A DNA stretch of 64,000 nucleotides from Vibrio sp. BS-M-Sm-2 (GCF_041504345.1 NZ_CP167894.1:2418001-2482000), one strand, 5' to 3'. Positions 1 through 13,175 are shown, counted from the stretch's first letter. Numbers and translations: made by a program. Notes: generated from the letters alone by a model not told the origin.

Positions 1-777
1 TGCTTGGTCGATACTGTGCTGCATCTCGACGTGATACTCTGACAGCGATACCGCCATCGCGTTGATACCGTTTTTCAGTGAGTCTAGCTCGCCATGCATT
101 TTGCCTTCGATACGCACATCTAGGTGACCACGACGAATTCGGTCGACCATGTTTTTCATGTGTGTGATCGGTTGGGTTACGTCGTGCATCAAACGGAAGG
201 CAAATACCCCAGAAAGTCCAAGACCCAGAATCAACACCAAGAACGCAGAGAACACTTCTTGATATTGCTGCAATCGAAGAGAAGATAAGTCTAATTCAAT
301 CGCAATATAACCGATCGCTTGGTTGGCTTGAGACTGACCGTTGGCTGAATTGATGTATTGGCCTTCGGCTATGATCGGCGTTCGCAGAATCAGCGTGTTA
401 TCGAGCAGGTTCGATGAGCTCAAATGCGGGATCGGTTTATCTTTCGGATAAGTCAGGCTTTCAAAGTCAGGATGAAAGTTTGAGGTTACAAACAACTCAT
501 GACGTTCATCAAACACCGCGATGCTACGCACTAACTTAGAATTCTTCCTATGTGCATAGCTAATAAGCTGACGAACAGACTCTCGACTTTCGAGCTTCAT
601 GCCTGATTCACTCGCAATCGCAAGTGGTTCAATGATGCTAGTACCAGTGTTAACCACTTGCCCCTCAAGGTCTTGATAGCGGTTAAATGAGAAAAATGCA
701 CTCAATAGCAACCCAATAATCAGGGTTGGAGCTAGAGTTAAGGTAATTACACGGGCTCTTAAGCCATATCTGGTCAT
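1..777 (-). CDS. barA: Hybrid sensor histidine kinase BarA, N-terminal part (cut by window edge)
   Basis: The first 259 codons of a minus-strand gene that continues beyond position 1. The protein begins MTRYGLRARV and has a hydrophobic first membrane segment (about residues 10-30), a periplasmic sensor region with a LFVTSNF segment, a second membrane segment and the start of the HAMP and linker region (EYHVEMQHSIDQA at the edge). This closely follows the N-terminus of E. coli BarA, the membrane kinase that signals to UvrY/GacA and controls Csr small RNAs. The kinase, receiver and Hpt domains lie outside the window. It is divergent from rlmD, the usual gamma-proteobacterial arrangement. Identity is from sequence resemblance and position. 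Confidence 0.9.
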   Translation of the reverse strand, partial: MTRYGLRARVITLTLAPTLIIGLLLSAFFSFNRYQDLEGQVVNTGTSIIEPLAIASESGMKLESRESVRQLISYAHRKNSKLVRSIAVFDERHELFVTSNFHPDFESLTYPKDKPIPHLSSSNLLDNTLILRTPIIAEGQYINSANGQSQANQAIGYIAIELDLSSLRLQQYQEVFSAFLVLILGLGLSGVFAFRLMHDVTQPITHMKNMVDRIRRGHLDVRIEGKMHGELDSLKNGINAMAVSLSEYHVEMQHSIDQA

Positions 778-942
778 GTTCTTTAATTACATCGAGGTCT
801 GGATATGGGAAAATAACGCACACAATGGCGGTTAAGTGAACGGTAAGCTTAATCAAAGCCGTGACGTTCGACAATGATTCCAAGACATAATAGTGAGTCC
901 TGGATACCAATTACTTATTAAAAGATACATTAGGCACAAGCA

Positions 943-2262
943 ATGGCACGTTTTTTCCAACCAAAAAAGAAAACTCAACTCGAGACCAAGCATCAATCGG
1001 TTTTGGTTGAACGAATGGATCACAATGGCGCTGGTATCGCTTATCAGAAGAATAAACCAGTTTTCATTGATGGCGCATTGCCCGGTGAGCAGGTGGTTAT
1101 TCAACTTACTGAGAGCAAAAGTAAGTTTTCGCGAGCTAAGCTTATCAAGTTATTGAAGCCGAGCGAGCAGCGTTTAAAGCCGTTTTGTAAGCACTTTAAT
1201 CAGTGTGGTGGCTGTCACCTTCAGCACCTCGGTTATTCTTCTCAGGTTGAGCATAAATCGCAATCTCTGACGCACCTGATGAGCCAATACCAAACGGCTA
1301 ATACTGAAGTTGCACAGCCTATTATAGGTGATGAAACCGGTTATCGACGTCGCGCACGTATCAGCCTATTTGTTGATAAGAAGACACAGCAGCTTCAGTT
1401 CGGTTTCCGTAAGAAGCAGAGTAAGCAGATTGAAAACATCACAGATTGTGCCGTGCTTGATCCTCGCCTCAATGTATTGCTGCCAAAACTGAAAAATTTA
1501 CTAAACACTTTCAACAACCTTACGTCTTTAGGACACGTTGAATTGGTGTTGGGCGATACTGGCCCTGTTATGGTGCTACGCCACCTCAAACCTTTGGTTG
1601 AAAAAGATGAACAAGCGCTGATAGCGTTAGCGAAAGAAGAAGGCGCGACGTTGTATTCGATGCCTGAAACCGATAAGTTGGTTCGTTTGGTTGGTGAAGC
1701 GCCAACCTATAGTGAAACGGGTGTTACCTTACCTTTCGAGCCAAACCATTTCATTCAGGTGAACCAGAAGGTCAACCAGCAGATGGTGGCTCAAGCGATT
1801 GAGTGGCTAGAACCTCAAGCGGATGAGCGAGTGCTAGACCTGTTTTGTGGTCTAGGTAACTTCAGTTTGCCTATAGCACAACAATCGGCGTTTGTGGTTG
1901 GTGTGGAAGGCGTTGATGAAATGGTTCAGCAAGCCACATCTAACGCAGCGTTAAACCAGTTAAGCAATACGGAATTTTACCAAACTAACCTTGAAGAAGA
2001 CTTATCTTCACAGCCTTGGGCAAAAGAGAAATTCGATAAAGTATTGCTTGACCCGGCACGTGCGGGAGCGAGTGGGATCGTTGATCAAATTTCAGCGTTA
2101 GGAGCGAAGCGTGTGGTTTATGTTTCGTGTAATCCTGCTACTCTAGCTAGAGATTCTGAGAGCTTAGAAAAACAAGGTTATCAGTTAGCCAAATTGGGTA
2201 TGTTGGACATGTTCCCGCACACCAGTCATCTAGAATCGATGGCTCTCTTTATTAAGGCTTAG
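943..2262 (+). CDS. rlmD: 23S rRNA (uracil(1939)-C(5))-methyltransferase RlmD
   Basis: 439 aa, the usual length for RlmD (formerly RumA), which methylates U1939 of 23S rRNA with S-adenosylmethionine. An N-terminal TRAM-like domain is followed by the iron-sulfur cluster motif CxxxxxCxxC ([10 protein letters not shown], near residues 81-90) with a fourth Cys after TD near residue 167. The SAM motif [12 protein letters not shown] lies near residue 300 and the catalytic [10 protein letters not shown] near 395. The start [10 protein letters not shown] matches the family start; the ribosome binding site is weak. It lies divergent from barA and upstream of relA. Family identity is clear. Confidence 0.96.
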   Translation: MARFFQPKKKTQLETKHQSVLVERMDHNGAGIAYQKNKPVFIDGALPGEQVVIQLTESKSKFSRAKLIKLLKPSEQRLKPFCKHFNQCGGCHLQHLGYSSQVEHKSQSLTHLMSQYQTANTEVAQPIIGDETGYRRRARISLFVDKKTQQLQFGFRKKQSKQIENITDCAVLDPRLNVLLPKLKNLLNTFNNLTSLGHVELVLGDTGPVMVLRHLKPLVEKDEQALIALAKEEGATLYSMPETDKLVRLVGEAPTYSETGVTLPFEPNHFIQVNQKVNQQMVAQAIEWLEPQADERVLDLFCGLGNFSLPIAQQSAFVVGVEGVDEMVQQATSNAALNQLSNTEFYQTNLEEDLSSQPWAKEKFDKVLLDPARAGASGIVDQISALGAKRVVYVSCNPATLARDSESLEKQGYQLAKLGMLDMFPHTSHLESMALFIKA

Positions 2263-2322
2263 AAGCCTCTAAATAAGGCTTAAAAATGAATCACAAAGGC
2301 GCAGGGAAACTTGCGCTGATAT

Positions 2323-2362
2323 CAATATGGTCGAACTAACTTGGAACCAGTTAGTCATATTG
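2323..2362 (+). promoter_or_regulatory. Two-part inverted repeat in the relA leader
   Basis: Outer arms CAATATG (2323-2329) and CATATTG (2356-2362) enclose inner arms ACTAACT (2335-2341) and AGTTAGT (2349-2355). As RNA this gives a 14-bp stem with a five-base bulge on one side. It ends 32 bases before the relA start and has no T-run, so it is not a typical terminator. It could be a leader hairpin or an operator; the role is unknown. Confidence 0.45.
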
Positions 2363-2394
2363 AGTTGGGTATAAAACATAATAACTAGGAAGGC

Positions 2395-4620
2395 ATGATG
2401 GTTGCGGTACGAAGCGCACATTTAAACCCAAGCGAACAGTTTGAGCTAGAAAGTTGGATTGCGTCACTGAATCAAGACGTAAAGACCTCGAATAAACTGA
2501 TCAAAGTTTATCGTCACTGTGAAGAGCTATTAAAAGATCACGAGCAAGCATCGCTGTTGCTTTGGCGTGGCCGTGAGATGATCGAAATCTTGGTTACGCT
2601 GTCCATGGACCGTGCCACTTTAATTGCAGCACAACTTTTTCCCGTCGTCTCAAGCGGCGTTTTTGAGCGCGAAGCGTTTGAAGAAAGCTACGGTAAAGAA
2701 ACCGTAAAGTTGATTGATGGCGTTGAAGAAATGGCGGCTTTAGGCCAGTTAAACGTGACTCTTGAAGGCAGCGCTGCCTCGGGTCAAGTTGATAACGTTC
2801 GTCGTATGCTACTGGCGATGGTGGATGATTTCCGCTGCGTAGTTATCAAGCTAGCTGAGCGAATCTGTAACCTTATTGAAGTAAAAAAAGCGCCTGATGC
2901 TGTACGTCGCGCGGCAGCAAAAGAGTGTTCTAACATCTATGCTCCACTGGCGAACCGTTTAGGTATCGGTCAACTTAAGTGGGAAATCGAAGATTACGCA
3001 TTCCGCTATCAGCAGCCAGACACCTACAAGCAGATTGCGAAACAGCTGTCTGAGCGTCGTATCGTTCGTGAACAATACATCACAGATTTCGTTGATGATT
3101 TAACAGCAGAAATGCAGCGTTCAAACATCAATGCTGAAGTCAGCGGTCGACCAAAACACATCTACAGTATCTGGCGTAAGATGCAGAAGAAAGGCTTGGA
3201 CTTCGATGAGCTTTTTGACGTGCGTGCTGTGCGTATCATCGCCGATCAGCTTCAAGACTGCTATGCCGGCCTAGGTGTGGTTCATACCAAATACAAACAT
3301 CTACCAAGTGAATTTGATGACTACGTGGCGAACCCTAAGCCAAATGGTTACCAATCGATTCACACCGTGGTTCTGGGCCCTGAAGGCAAGACCATTGAGA
3401 TTCAGATCCGTACCAAGCAAATGCACGAAGACTCTGAGTTGGGTGTGGCTGCGCACTGGAAGTACAAAGAAGGTGCTTCAAGCGGGCGCAGTGGTTACGA
3501 CGAGAAAATCACTTGGTTGCGTAAACTTATCGATTGGCAAGAAGAGATGTCGGACTCTGGCGAGATGCTGGATGAAGTTCGTAGCCAAGTATTCGATGAC
3601 CGCGTATACGCATTTACACCGCGCGGTGATGTCGTCGATTTACCTATGGGTGCAACTCCGTTGGACTTCGCTTACCACATCCACTCGATGGTTGGACACC
3701 GCTGTATCGGTGCAAAAGTAGCGGGACGTATCGTACCGTTTACCCATAAATTATCGATGGGTGATCAGGTTGAAATCATCACTCAAAAAGAACCGAACCC
3801 ATCACGTGACTGGTTAAATCCAACTACAGGGTTCGTTCATTCAAGCCGGGCTCGTGCGAAGATCAATGCTTGGTTCCGTGCGCAAAGCCGAGAGAAGAAC
3901 CTCGAAGCGGGTCGAGACATCCTTGAGGTTGAACTAGCGAAAGTCGGTGCAACCCTAAAAGATGCAGACCAATACGCGCTAAGACGCTTTAACGTCAACA
4001 CGCCAGATGAACTCTATGCTGGTATTGGCAGTGGTGACTTGCGCATTAACCAAGTGGTTAATCACATCAATGCGTTGGTGAATAAGCCGACGGCGGAAGA
4101 AGAAGACAAGAAAGCGCTAGAGAAACTGCTTGAGTCGGAAAACAAGCCAGCACAGCAGAGTCGTCCTAAGAAAGACGCGGTAGTGGTTGAGGGCGTTGAT
4201 AACTTAATGACGCACCTAGCGCGTTGCTGTCAGCCAATCCCAGGCGATGTTATTAAAGGTTACATTACGCAAGGTCGTGGTATCTCAGTACACCGTGCTG
4301 ACTGTGAACAGTTGAGTGAGCTAAGCCTGCATGCGCCAGAACGTATTATTGATACTGTCTGGGGCAATGGCTTCGTCGGTTCTTACATCCTAACTCTGCG
4401 CGTTGAAGCGCTAGAGCGTAATGGCTTGTTGAAAGACATCACCTCACTGTTCTCGAACGAGAAGATCAGCGTGACAACAATGAAGAGCCGCATCGATTAC
4501 AAGCGTCAGCTATCGGTAATGGATTTCGATTTGGAAGTGACCAATATTGAGATTCTGAGTCGAGTGACAAGTCGTGTCGAGCAGATCAAAGATGTAATGA
4601 GCGTCAAAAGACTAGGCTAG
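2395..4620 (+). CDS. relA: GTP pyrophosphokinase RelA, (p)ppGpp synthetase I
   Basis: 741 aa ribosome-associated alarmone synthetase that makes (p)ppGpp in response to uncharged tRNA. The N-terminal hydrolase-like domain has lost the HD metal motif (FPVVSSGV in its place), as expected for synthesis-only RelA. The synthetase domain carries EFDD (residues 306-309), the ExDD signature of monofunctional RelA rather than the RxKD of SpoT. A TGS domain follows from about residue 403 (VYAFTPRGD), then a Cys-rich zinc-finger-like stretch (RCCQPIPGD) and a C-terminal ACT domain. ATG codons at 2395 and 2398 both follow AGGAAGG; either may start. mazG follows, without the mazEF toxin-antitoxin pair found here in E. 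coli. Confidence 0.97.
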   Translation: MMVAVRSAHLNPSEQFELESWIASLNQDVKTSNKLIKVYRHCEELLKDHEQASLLLWRGREMIEILVTLSMDRATLIAAQLFPVVSSGVFEREAFEESYGKETVKLIDGVEEMAALGQLNVTLEGSAASGQVDNVRRMLLAMVDDFRCVVIKLAERICNLIEVKKAPDAVRRAAAKECSNIYAPLANRLGIGQLKWEIEDYAFRYQQPDTYKQIAKQLSERRIVREQYITDFVDDLTAEMQRSNINAEVSGRPKHIYSIWRKMQKKGLDFDELFDVRAVRIIADQLQDCYAGLGVVHTKYKHLPSEFDDYVANPKPNGYQSIHTVVLGPEGKTIEIQIRTKQMHEDSELGVAAHWKYKEGASSGRSGYDEKITWLRKLIDWQEEMSDSGEMLDEVRSQVFDDRVYAFTPRGDVVDLPMGATPLDFAYHIHSMVGHRCIGAKVAGRIVPFTHKLSMGDQVEIITQKEPNPSRDWLNPTTGFVHSSRARAKINAWFRAQSREKNLEAGRDILEVELAKVGATLKDADQYALRRFNVNTPDELYAGIGSGDLRINQVVNHINALVNKPTAEEEDKKALEKLLESENKPAQQSRPKKDAVVVEGVDNLMTHLARCCQPIPGDVIKGYITQGRGISVHRADCEQLSELSLHAPERIIDTVWGNGFVGSYILTLRVEALERNGLLKDITSLFSNEKISVTTMKSRIDYKRQLSVMDFDLEVTNIEILSRVTSRVEQIKDVMSVKRLG

Positions 4621-4793
4621 CTTTTACGTCGTACTTGGCTTTCTAACCGTGTTAACTGCACTATACTCGCTTCATCACATAGGCAAGCTATGCTCAGAAG
4701 TCTCGTAAGTTTGTTGCCTTGTTAGAAGAACCAATTACTTAGTAAAAACCGAACAATGCATTGAATGACGCGTTGGTTTAACAAGAAAAATAG

Positions 4794-4830
4794 AAAGGTG
4801 AGTGGTTTTGGCTGCTCACCTTTTTTAGTT
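4794..4830 (+). terminator. Intrinsic terminator between relA and mazG
   Basis: A 9-bp stem, AAAGGTGAG (4794-4802) with CTCACCTTT (4815-4823), has a 12-base loop and runs into six T residues. It lies 174 bases past the relA stop and 52 bases before mazG. It may end relA transcription or a short RNA starting near a TATACT box at 4662-4667. Confidence 0.75.
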
Positions 4831-4881
4831 TTAACAGAAGTTTTAAATTTAAAAATCAAAGACAGTGAATAGGAAGAAAAG

Positions 4882-5679
4882 ATGAATCACCCGATTGAAC
4901 AACTTGAACAGATTATGACTAAGCTGCGCGATCCAGAAGGTGGCTGTCCTTGGGATTTGAAACAAAATTTTGAAACCATTGTTCCGCATACTATCGAAGA
5001 AACCTACGAGGTGGTGGATGCTATTCATAATAAAGATTGGCCAAACCTACAAGAAGAGTTAGGTGATCTGTTGTTTCAGGTGATTTTCTACAGCCAGCTA
5101 GCGAAAGAGCAGGGGCTATTTGAGTTTTCTGATGTGGTTGATGGCATCAATGAGAAGCTAACGCGCCGCCATCCGCATGTGTTCTCTGATACCGAGTTTG
5201 CGAGCGATGAAGAGATTAATGCCAATTGGGAAGCCGAAAAAGCCAAAGAAAAAGCGCAAGCAGGCAAAACTCCAGAAAGTATTCTAGACTCAATACCAAA
5301 CTCTCTACCTGCGCTTTCACGTGCTACAAAGATTCAAAAACAGGTAGCGAAGTATGGCTTCGATTGGGACTCTATTGGCCCAGTGGCTAACAAGGTTTTA
5401 GAGGAAGTCGATGAGGTGCTAGAGGAAGCTCTTCAAGTGACGCCTAATGAAGATTTGGTTGAAGAAGAGTTAGGTGACTTGCTGTTTGCGACGGTCAATT
5501 TGGTGCGACATTTAGGCAAAAATCCAGAAACGACGCTCAATAAAGCCAATCTGAAGTTTTCACGTCGCTTTAAAGGGGTGGAACAAAAAGTTCGTCAGCA
5601 GGATAAAATTTTGACCGATTTTTCACTACAACAGCTTGATTCCATGTGGGATGAAGTCAAGGTGGCGGAGAAAAGATAA
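4882..5679 (+). CDS. mazG: Nucleoside triphosphate pyrophosphohydrolase MazG
   Basis: 265 aa, typical of the two-domain MazG. It hydrolyses NTPs and dNTPs to the monophosphate and pyrophosphate, and in E. coli is linked to lowering ppGpp and removing abnormal nucleotides. Both halves show the metal-binding EExxE plus ExxD pattern: [10 protein letters not shown] with [10 protein letters not shown] in the first, [11 protein letters not shown] with [12 protein letters not shown] in the second. The CPWDLKQ opening is a family hallmark. A GGAAGAAAAG site precedes the ATG. It follows relA as in E. coli but behind its own terminator and leader. Confidence 0.96.
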   Translation: MNHPIEQLEQIMTKLRDPEGGCPWDLKQNFETIVPHTIEETYEVVDAIHNKDWPNLQEELGDLLFQVIFYSQLAKEQGLFEFSDVVDGINEKLTRRHPHVFSDTEFASDEEINANWEAEKAKEKAQAGKTPESILDSIPNSLPALSRATKIQKQVAKYGFDWDSIGPVANKVLEEVDEVLEEALQVTPNEDLVEEELGDLLFATVNLVRHLGKNPETTLNKANLKFSRRFKGVEQKVRQQDKILTDFSLQQLDSMWDEVKVAEKR

Positions 5680-5729
5680 CCAAAGCTTTTATCATGAATT
5701 GATTTGAAGCAAAAAATAAAAAATAGCAG

Positions 5730-7470
<1,741 letters not shown>

Positions 7471-7493
7471 AAGGAATACAGGTAGCTGCGTAA

Positions 7494-8849
<1,356 letters not shown>

Positions 8850-8881
8850 TTCCTAGCGAATTGTTAACTTAAAGCTTTTGA

Positions 8882-8912
8882 AACGCTCTACTTCGGTAGG
8901 GCGTTTTTTTTG
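8882..8912 (+). terminator. Intrinsic terminator after eno
   Basis: AACGCTCTAC (8882-8891) pairs with GTAGGGCGTT (8896-8905) across a TTCG tetraloop and runs straight into eight T residues. It closes the pyrG-eno unit. Confidence 0.92.
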
Positions 8913-8976
8913 CCTGTAAAAAAGTGAGGTGAAGAACCTCTAGGCTCTAAAGCTATCTTTTTGATACCGAAAGTTC

Positions 8977-9015
8977 GTCATTCCCTAGACTAACGAAGAA
9001 AGGAGTAGGGAACTT
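8977..9015. repeat. Short palindromic repeat, cgtcaTTCCCTA...TAGGGAA type
   Basis: The element starts GTCATTCCCTAGAC and ends GGAGTAGGGAACTTC, with inverted TTCCCTA/TAGGGAA arms. A near copy lies at 43328-43363, and a diverged relative with TCCCCA arms at 43260-43301. It fits a dispersed REP-like family placed between genes. Two direct copies of AATTCCCTGAC follow at 9045-9055 and 9061-9071, possibly decayed relatives. Confidence 0.7.
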
Positions 9016-9101
9016 CATTGTTACCACTCACTATTCTGTCCAATAATTCCCTGACTTCTTAATTCCCTGACACCGCATATCTCGCACCAATAAGCTCATT
9101 A

Positions 9102-9110
9102 TGGTATATA
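9102..9110 (+). promoter_or_regulatory. Possible extended -10 promoter for ftsB
   Basis: TGGTATATA (9102-9110) resembles an extended -10 box (TGnTATAAT). No good -35 is visible at 17 bases. It sits 46 bases before ftsB and downstream of the eno terminator, so some promoter is needed about here. Confidence 0.4.
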
Positions 9111-9155
9111 TGTGCCTTATTCTAGTTCCTTCTTTTTCAACCGGCGAAAGGTGTT

Positions 9156-9437
9156 ATGCGAATTTTTGCTTTAGTACTGCTCATAGTGTTTGGCTGGCTA
9201 CAACACACACTGTGGCTCGGTAAAAATGGTATCTCTGATTACTACGGTGTGAACAACGAAATCCAAGTTCAACAACAAGTAAACGAAAAGCTACATATTC
9301 GAAATGCAGAAATGTTTGCTGAAATTGACGATCTACGCCAAGGCTTAGACGCGATAGAAGAACGCGCACGTCACGAGCTTGGTATGGTCAAAGAAGGCGA
9401 AACGTTTTATCGCATCATTGGTGAGGAATCCCATTAA
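9156..9437 (+). CDS. ftsB: Cell division protein FtsB
   Basis: 93 aa bitopic inner-membrane divisome protein of the FtsQLB complex. It has one N-terminal transmembrane segment (residues 3-17, [17 protein letters not shown]), then a periplasmic coiled coil (about 28-65) and the family ending [27 protein letters not shown] precedes the ATG. The stop overlaps the ispD start by one base (TAATG), so the two are probably translationally coupled, as in E. coli ftsB-ispD-ispF. Confidence 0.95.
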   Translation: MRIFALVLLIVFGWLQHTLWLGKNGISDYYGVNNEIQVQQQVNEKLHIRNAEMFAEIDDLRQGLDAIEERARHELGMVKEGETFYRIIGEESH

Positions 9438-10138
9438 TGTCGACTCAACTTCAAAGCGTGATTGCCGTTGTACCTGCAGCAGGCGTCGGTAGCCGAATGA
9501 GGGCTGATCGCCCTAAGCAATATCTTAAAATTCACGGCAAAACGATTTTAGAGCACACCCTCGAGAAATTACTGTCTCACCCACAAGTCGCTCAAATTGT
9601 CGTTGCGATCAGCGATGATGACCCATACTACCCTGAACTAGCACTCAATCAGAATCCACAAGTGATCAGAGTGTCTGGCGGAAGCGAGCGAGCGGACTCT
9701 GTGCTCTCTGCGCTAAACTATATCGCTGAGCAGCAACTTGGTGATTGGGTAATGGTTCACGATGCGGCAAGGCCTTGTGTTCAGCTAAGTGATATCGACA
9801 AGCTAATTTCTGGTGCGATGAGCCATGATGTGGGCGCTATTTTAGCGGCTCCAGTTCGTGACACCATGAAGCGAGGTTCCCAAGGGCAGATCGAGCATAC
9901 CGTTGAGCGAGCCGATTTATGGCATGCTCTTACGCCGCAAATGTTCAGAGCAAAGCCTCTGTGGAATGCATTAAGTGAGGCGTTGCACCAAGGCGCTTCG
10001 ATTACTGATGAAGCCTCAGCCTTCGAATGGAAAGGTTTATCGCCCGCTATAGTGGCAGGGCGCTCAGATAATTTTAAGATTACTCAGCCTGAAGATTTAG
10101 CGCTTGCTGAGTTCTATTTAAGTCAGAATAAGGAATAA
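9437..10138 (+). CDS. ispD: 2-C-methyl-D-erythritol 4-phosphate cytidylyltransferase
   Basis: 233 aa, third enzyme of the MEP isoprenoid pathway; it joins CTP and methylerythritol 4-phosphate. The glycine-rich nucleotide motif [17 protein letters not shown] near residues 13-29 contains the conserved Arg and Lys. VHDAARPC (around 107-114) and the C-terminal [11 protein letters not shown] are family signatures. Both ends overlap their neighbours by one base in TAATG junctions (ftsB upstream, ispF downstream), indicating a compact operon. Confidence 0.97.
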   Translation: MSTQLQSVIAVVPAAGVGSRMRADRPKQYLKIHGKTILEHTLEKLLSHPQVAQIVVAISDDDPYYPELALNQNPQVIRVSGGSERADSVLSALNYIAEQQLGDWVMVHDAARPCVQLSDIDKLISGAMSHDVGAILAAPVRDTMKRGSQGQIEHTVERADLWHALTPQMFRAKPLWNALSEALHQGASITDEASAFEWKGLSPAIVAGRSDNFKITQPEDLALAEFYLSQNKE

Positions 10139-10620
10139 TGATGATTCGTATTGGCCATGGCTTTGATGTACATAAGTTTGGTGGTGAAGGCCCAGTAATT
10201 ATTGGTGGTGTAAGCATCCCTTACGAGCAAGGTCTTATTGCACACTCAGACGGTGATGTTGCCCTTCATGCGTTGTGTGACGCTTTATTAGGTGCGATTG
10301 CTGCGGGTGATATTGGTCGTCATTTCCCAGATACTGACGACGAATGGAAAGGTGCAGATAGCCGTGAACTGCTGAAAGATGTTTATCGTCGAGTAAAAGA
10401 GCAAGGTTACGTGATTGGTAATGCTGATATTACTATCATGGCGCAAGCTCCAAAGATGGCGCCTCATATAGACTCTATGTGCCAAGCTATTTCTCAAGAC
10501 TTAGAAACCAGCATTAGCAATGTGAATGTAAAAGCGACGACCACTGAGCGTTTAGGTTTTACAGGTCGCAAAGAGGGCATCGCATGTGAAGCGGTGGTCC
10601 TAATTACTAAAAGTGCGTAA
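10138..10620 (+). CDS. ispF: 2-C-methyl-D-erythritol 2,4-cyclodiphosphate synthase
   Basis: 160 aa with the ATG at 10138, or 159 aa with the adjacent ATG at 10141; the shorter form has the E. coli length. It cyclises the CDP-methylerythritol phosphate intermediate to MEcPP. The metal-binding [10 protein letters not shown] at the N-terminus, the [19 protein letters not shown] motif and the C-terminal [16 protein letters not shown] are all present. It follows ispD directly and runs almost into truD. Confidence 0.97.
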   Translation: MMIRIGHGFDVHKFGGEGPVIIGGVSIPYEQGLIAHSDGDVALHALCDALLGAIAAGDIGRHFPDTDDEWKGADSRELLKDVYRRVKEQGYVIGNADITIMAQAPKMAPHIDSMCQAISQDLETSISNVNVKATTTERLGFTGRKEGIACEAVVLITKSA

Positions 10621-10642
10621 GCACCAACACGAAAAGAACAGC

Positions 10643-11689
10643 ATGTCAGATATTTTATCTTCATTGGCTTATCTAAACGGTAAACCAACTGCGAAAGCAA
10701 AACTAAAAGCAAAAGCCGAACACTTTGTCGTTAATGAAGACTTGGGTTTTGAGTTTACTGGTGAAGGCGAGCACCTAATGGTTCGTATTCGTAAAACTGG
10801 TGAAAACACGAGCTTCGTGGCAAACGAGCTGGCTAAAGCTTGCGGTGTTAAGTCGAAGGACGTGAGCTGGGCAGGTTTAAAAGACCGTCACGCGGTTACT
10901 GAGCAGTGGTTGAGTGTACACCTACCAAAAGGTGAGCCTGACTTTTCAGCTTTTTTAGCACAGTACCCAAGCATTGAGATCTTGGCGACAGCACGTCACA
11001 ACAAAAAGTTACGTCCGGGTGATTTAGTTGGCAACCAATTCGAGCTGACTTTGTCTGAAGTAACAGATTGTGATGATGTCGTAAAACGTTTGGAAAAAGT
11101 CGCTCAAGTCGGCGTGCCAAATTATTTCGGTGCTCAGCGTTTTGGTAATGAAGGTAACAACTTATCTGAAGCTCGTCGTTGGGGCCGTGATAACGTTCGT
11201 ACTCGTAACCAGAATAAGCGCAGCTTGTACCTTTCTGCGGCTCGCTCGTGGATTTACAACCTGATCCTGTCAGACCGTATTGAGCAAGATGCGTTTGCAT
11301 CGGCATTGGTTGGCGATATTGTCATGAAAGACGGCGCTCAACTAGCGGTAACAGCGGACAATATTGAAGCAGTAAACCAAGACATCGCGAATGGCGCAGC
11401 ATTGGTTACTGTTGCTTTGGCTGGTGATAATGCCTTACCAACAACAAATGAGTCTCAAGCGTTAGAGCAAAAACATCTTGATTCTGAACCTGACCTAATG
11501 GCGCTGATTCGCGGTAACCGCATGCGCCATGACCGTCGTGAAGCATCGTTAAAACCAGCGGGTCTAACTTGGGAAGTGAACGAAGATAATGTCACTCTTA
11601 AGTTCTCTCTAGACGCAGGTTGTTTCGCAACCGCTATCGTTCGTGAGTTGGTTGAAGAAGTACACGTAGAGAGAACCTACGAGCAATAA
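10643..11689 (+). CDS. truD: tRNA pseudouridine(13) synthase TruD
   Basis: 348 aa, matching the family. It makes pseudouridine 13 in tRNA-Glu and related tRNAs. The start MSDILSSLAYLNG at 10643 is preferred over an in-frame ATG at 10613, which would overlap ispF and add ten atypical residues. The catalytic Asp lies in WAGLKDRHAVTEQ (about residues 76-88), and the NYFGAQRFGNEGNNL motif and C-terminal DAGCFATAIVREL are family hallmarks. The ispF-truD-surE-pcm order is standard. Confidence 0.96.
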   Translation: MSDILSSLAYLNGKPTAKAKLKAKAEHFVVNEDLGFEFTGEGEHLMVRIRKTGENTSFVANELAKACGVKSKDVSWAGLKDRHAVTEQWLSVHLPKGEPDFSAFLAQYPSIEILATARHNKKLRPGDLVGNQFELTLSEVTDCDDVVKRLEKVAQVGVPNYFGAQRFGNEGNNLSEARRWGRDNVRTRNQNKRSLYLSAARSWIYNLILSDRIEQDAFASALVGDIVMKDGAQLAVTADNIEAVNQDIANGAALVTVALAGDNALPTTNESQALEQKHLDSEPDLMALIRGNRMRHDRREASLKPAGLTWEVNEDNVTLKFSLDAGCFATAIVRELVEEVHVERTYEQ

Positions 11690-11770
11690 CGATTCTGCTT
11701 GGAGCTGGGTCACTTGATATTGGAATTTAAGTGACTTGGCTTAGCATGGGAACAAAAGAAAGGATACAAG

Positions 11771-12514
11771 ATGAAGATTTTACTCAGCAATGATGATGGT
11801 GTGCACGCTCAAGGTATTCATGAGCTGGCAAATGAGCTACGTGATCTTGCTGAAGTTATCATTGTTGCCCCTGACCGTAATCGCTCGGGTGCGTCAAATT
11901 CATTAACTTTAGAACAGCCTCTGCGTGTTCAAGAGATTGCTGAAAATACCTATTCGGTACAAGGAACACCGACCGACTGTGTGCATTTTGCGTTAAACGA
12001 ACTGCTAAAGAATGATATGCCGGATCTGGTGTTAACGGGTATTAATCACGGTGCTAACCTTGGTGATGACGTGCTTTATTCAGGCACGGTAGCAGCAGCA
12101 ATGGAAGGGCACTTTCTAGGCGTTCAATCGGTAGCGTTTTCTCTGGTGGGAAAAAAACATTTTAAGACAGCGGCAACGATTGCTCGTCGTATTGTCGAAC
12201 AACATTTAGCAAACCCAATCCCGACCAATCGTTTGTTGAACGTGAACGTTCCTGATTTAGCCTTAGAACAACTGTCCGGTACTCAGGTGACACGCCTAGG
12301 TGCTCGTCATCACGCTGAAGATATGATCAAGCAAAAAGACCCGCGTGGTCACGATATCTATTGGCTCGGCCCTCCGGGCAAAGAGCAAGATGCCGGTGAA
12401 GGTACCGATTTTTACGCGATTGAGCATGGTTTTGTATCGGTAACACCGTTACAAGTTGATCTAACAGCGCATGAGTCGTTGGGTGCGATGGCAACATGGT
12501 TAGGGGAGAAGTAA
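11771..12514 (+). CDS. surE: 5'/3'-nucleotidase SurE
   Basis: 247 aa stationary-phase survival nucleotidase, active on 5'- and 3'-mononucleotides and short polyphosphate. The metal site DD of [13 protein letters not shown] (residues 8-9), SGASNSLT and the [26 protein letters not shown] block are all present. AGAAAGGATACAAG precedes the ATG. The stop is immediately followed by the pcm GTG, so the protein-repair gene is probably coupled, as in E. coli. Confidence 0.97.
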   Translation: MKILLSNDDGVHAQGIHELANELRDLAEVIIVAPDRNRSGASNSLTLEQPLRVQEIAENTYSVQGTPTDCVHFALNELLKNDMPDLVLTGINHGANLGDDVLYSGTVAAAMEGHFLGVQSVAFSLVGKKHFKTAATIARRIVEQHLANPIPTNRLLNVNVPDLALEQLSGTQVTRLGARHHAEDMIKQKDPRGHDIYWLGPPGKEQDAGEGTDFYAIEHGFVSVTPLQVDLTAHESLGAMATWLGEK

Positions 12515-13141
12515 GTGAGTAATCCGCAAGCTGAGCGTTTAATTACTTTTCTGATTGAAAATGGTATTCAGGATCAAAAGGTTCTTGATGCGATCTACCA
12601 ACTGCCGAGAGAGAGTTTTTTATCACAGGCGATGTATCACCAAGCCTATGATAATAATGCGCTGCCTATCGGTCAGGGTCAGACAATCTCACAGCCGTAC
12701 ATTGTTGCTAAAATGACAGAGCTACTTGAATTACAACAAGATAGCCGTGTCTTGGAGATCGGAACGGGTTCTGGTTACCAAACTGCGGTATTGGCTCAAC
12801 TTGTTGATCATGTTTATTCGGTTGAAAGAATAAAGTCGCTACAATGGGATGCAAAACGTAGGTTGAAGCAACTCGATTTCTACAATATCTCAACTAAACA
12901 CGGTGATGGTTGGCAAGGTTGGTCTTCAAAAGCCCCTTTTGATGCGATTATTGTCACCGCCGCTGCAGAGTCGATTCCTCAAGCGCTTCTGCAACAGCTG
13001 AAAGATGGTGGTCGTTTACTGATTCCAGTTGGTTATGACGAACAGCAACTATTGAAGATCGTTCGACACGGCGATGAGTTTTTATCGAGTGTTATCGAGA
13101 TGGTGAGATTTGTACCTCTTGTTCCTGGTGAGCTAGCTTAA
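12515..13141 (+). CDS. pcm: Protein-L-isoaspartate O-methyltransferase
   Basis: 208 aa. It repairs isoaspartyl residues in aged proteins with S-adenosylmethionine. The SAM motif [17 protein letters not shown] lies near residue 80, [17 protein letters not shown] upstream is a family signature, and [16 protein letters not shown] and GGRLLIPVG follow. The start is GTG, directly after the surE stop, with GGGGAGAAG inside the surE end as ribosome binding site. It sits in the stationary-phase surE-pcm-nlpD-rpoS cluster. Confidence 0.96.
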   Translation: MSNPQAERLITFLIENGIQDQKVLDAIYQLPRESFLSQAMYHQAYDNNALPIGQGQTISQPYIVAKMTELLELQQDSRVLEIGTGSGYQTAVLAQLVDHVYSVERIKSLQWDAKRRLKQLDFYNISTKHGDGWQGWSSKAPFDAIIVTAAAESIPQALLQQLKDGGRLLIPVGYDEQQLLKIVRHGDEFLSSVIEMVRFVPLVPGELA

Positions 13142-13175
13142 TAAAAGACTAATGGTGTAGGTGGATAGAGAGTCG

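Noticed and set aside
853..1156. Short ORFs around the rlmD start on both strands
   Set aside because: They overlap rlmD in other frames and have no ribosome binding site or family resemblance.
4621..4881. mazEF toxin-antitoxin pair
   Set aside because: E. coli has these genes between relA and mazG, but here there is no ORF of suitable size.
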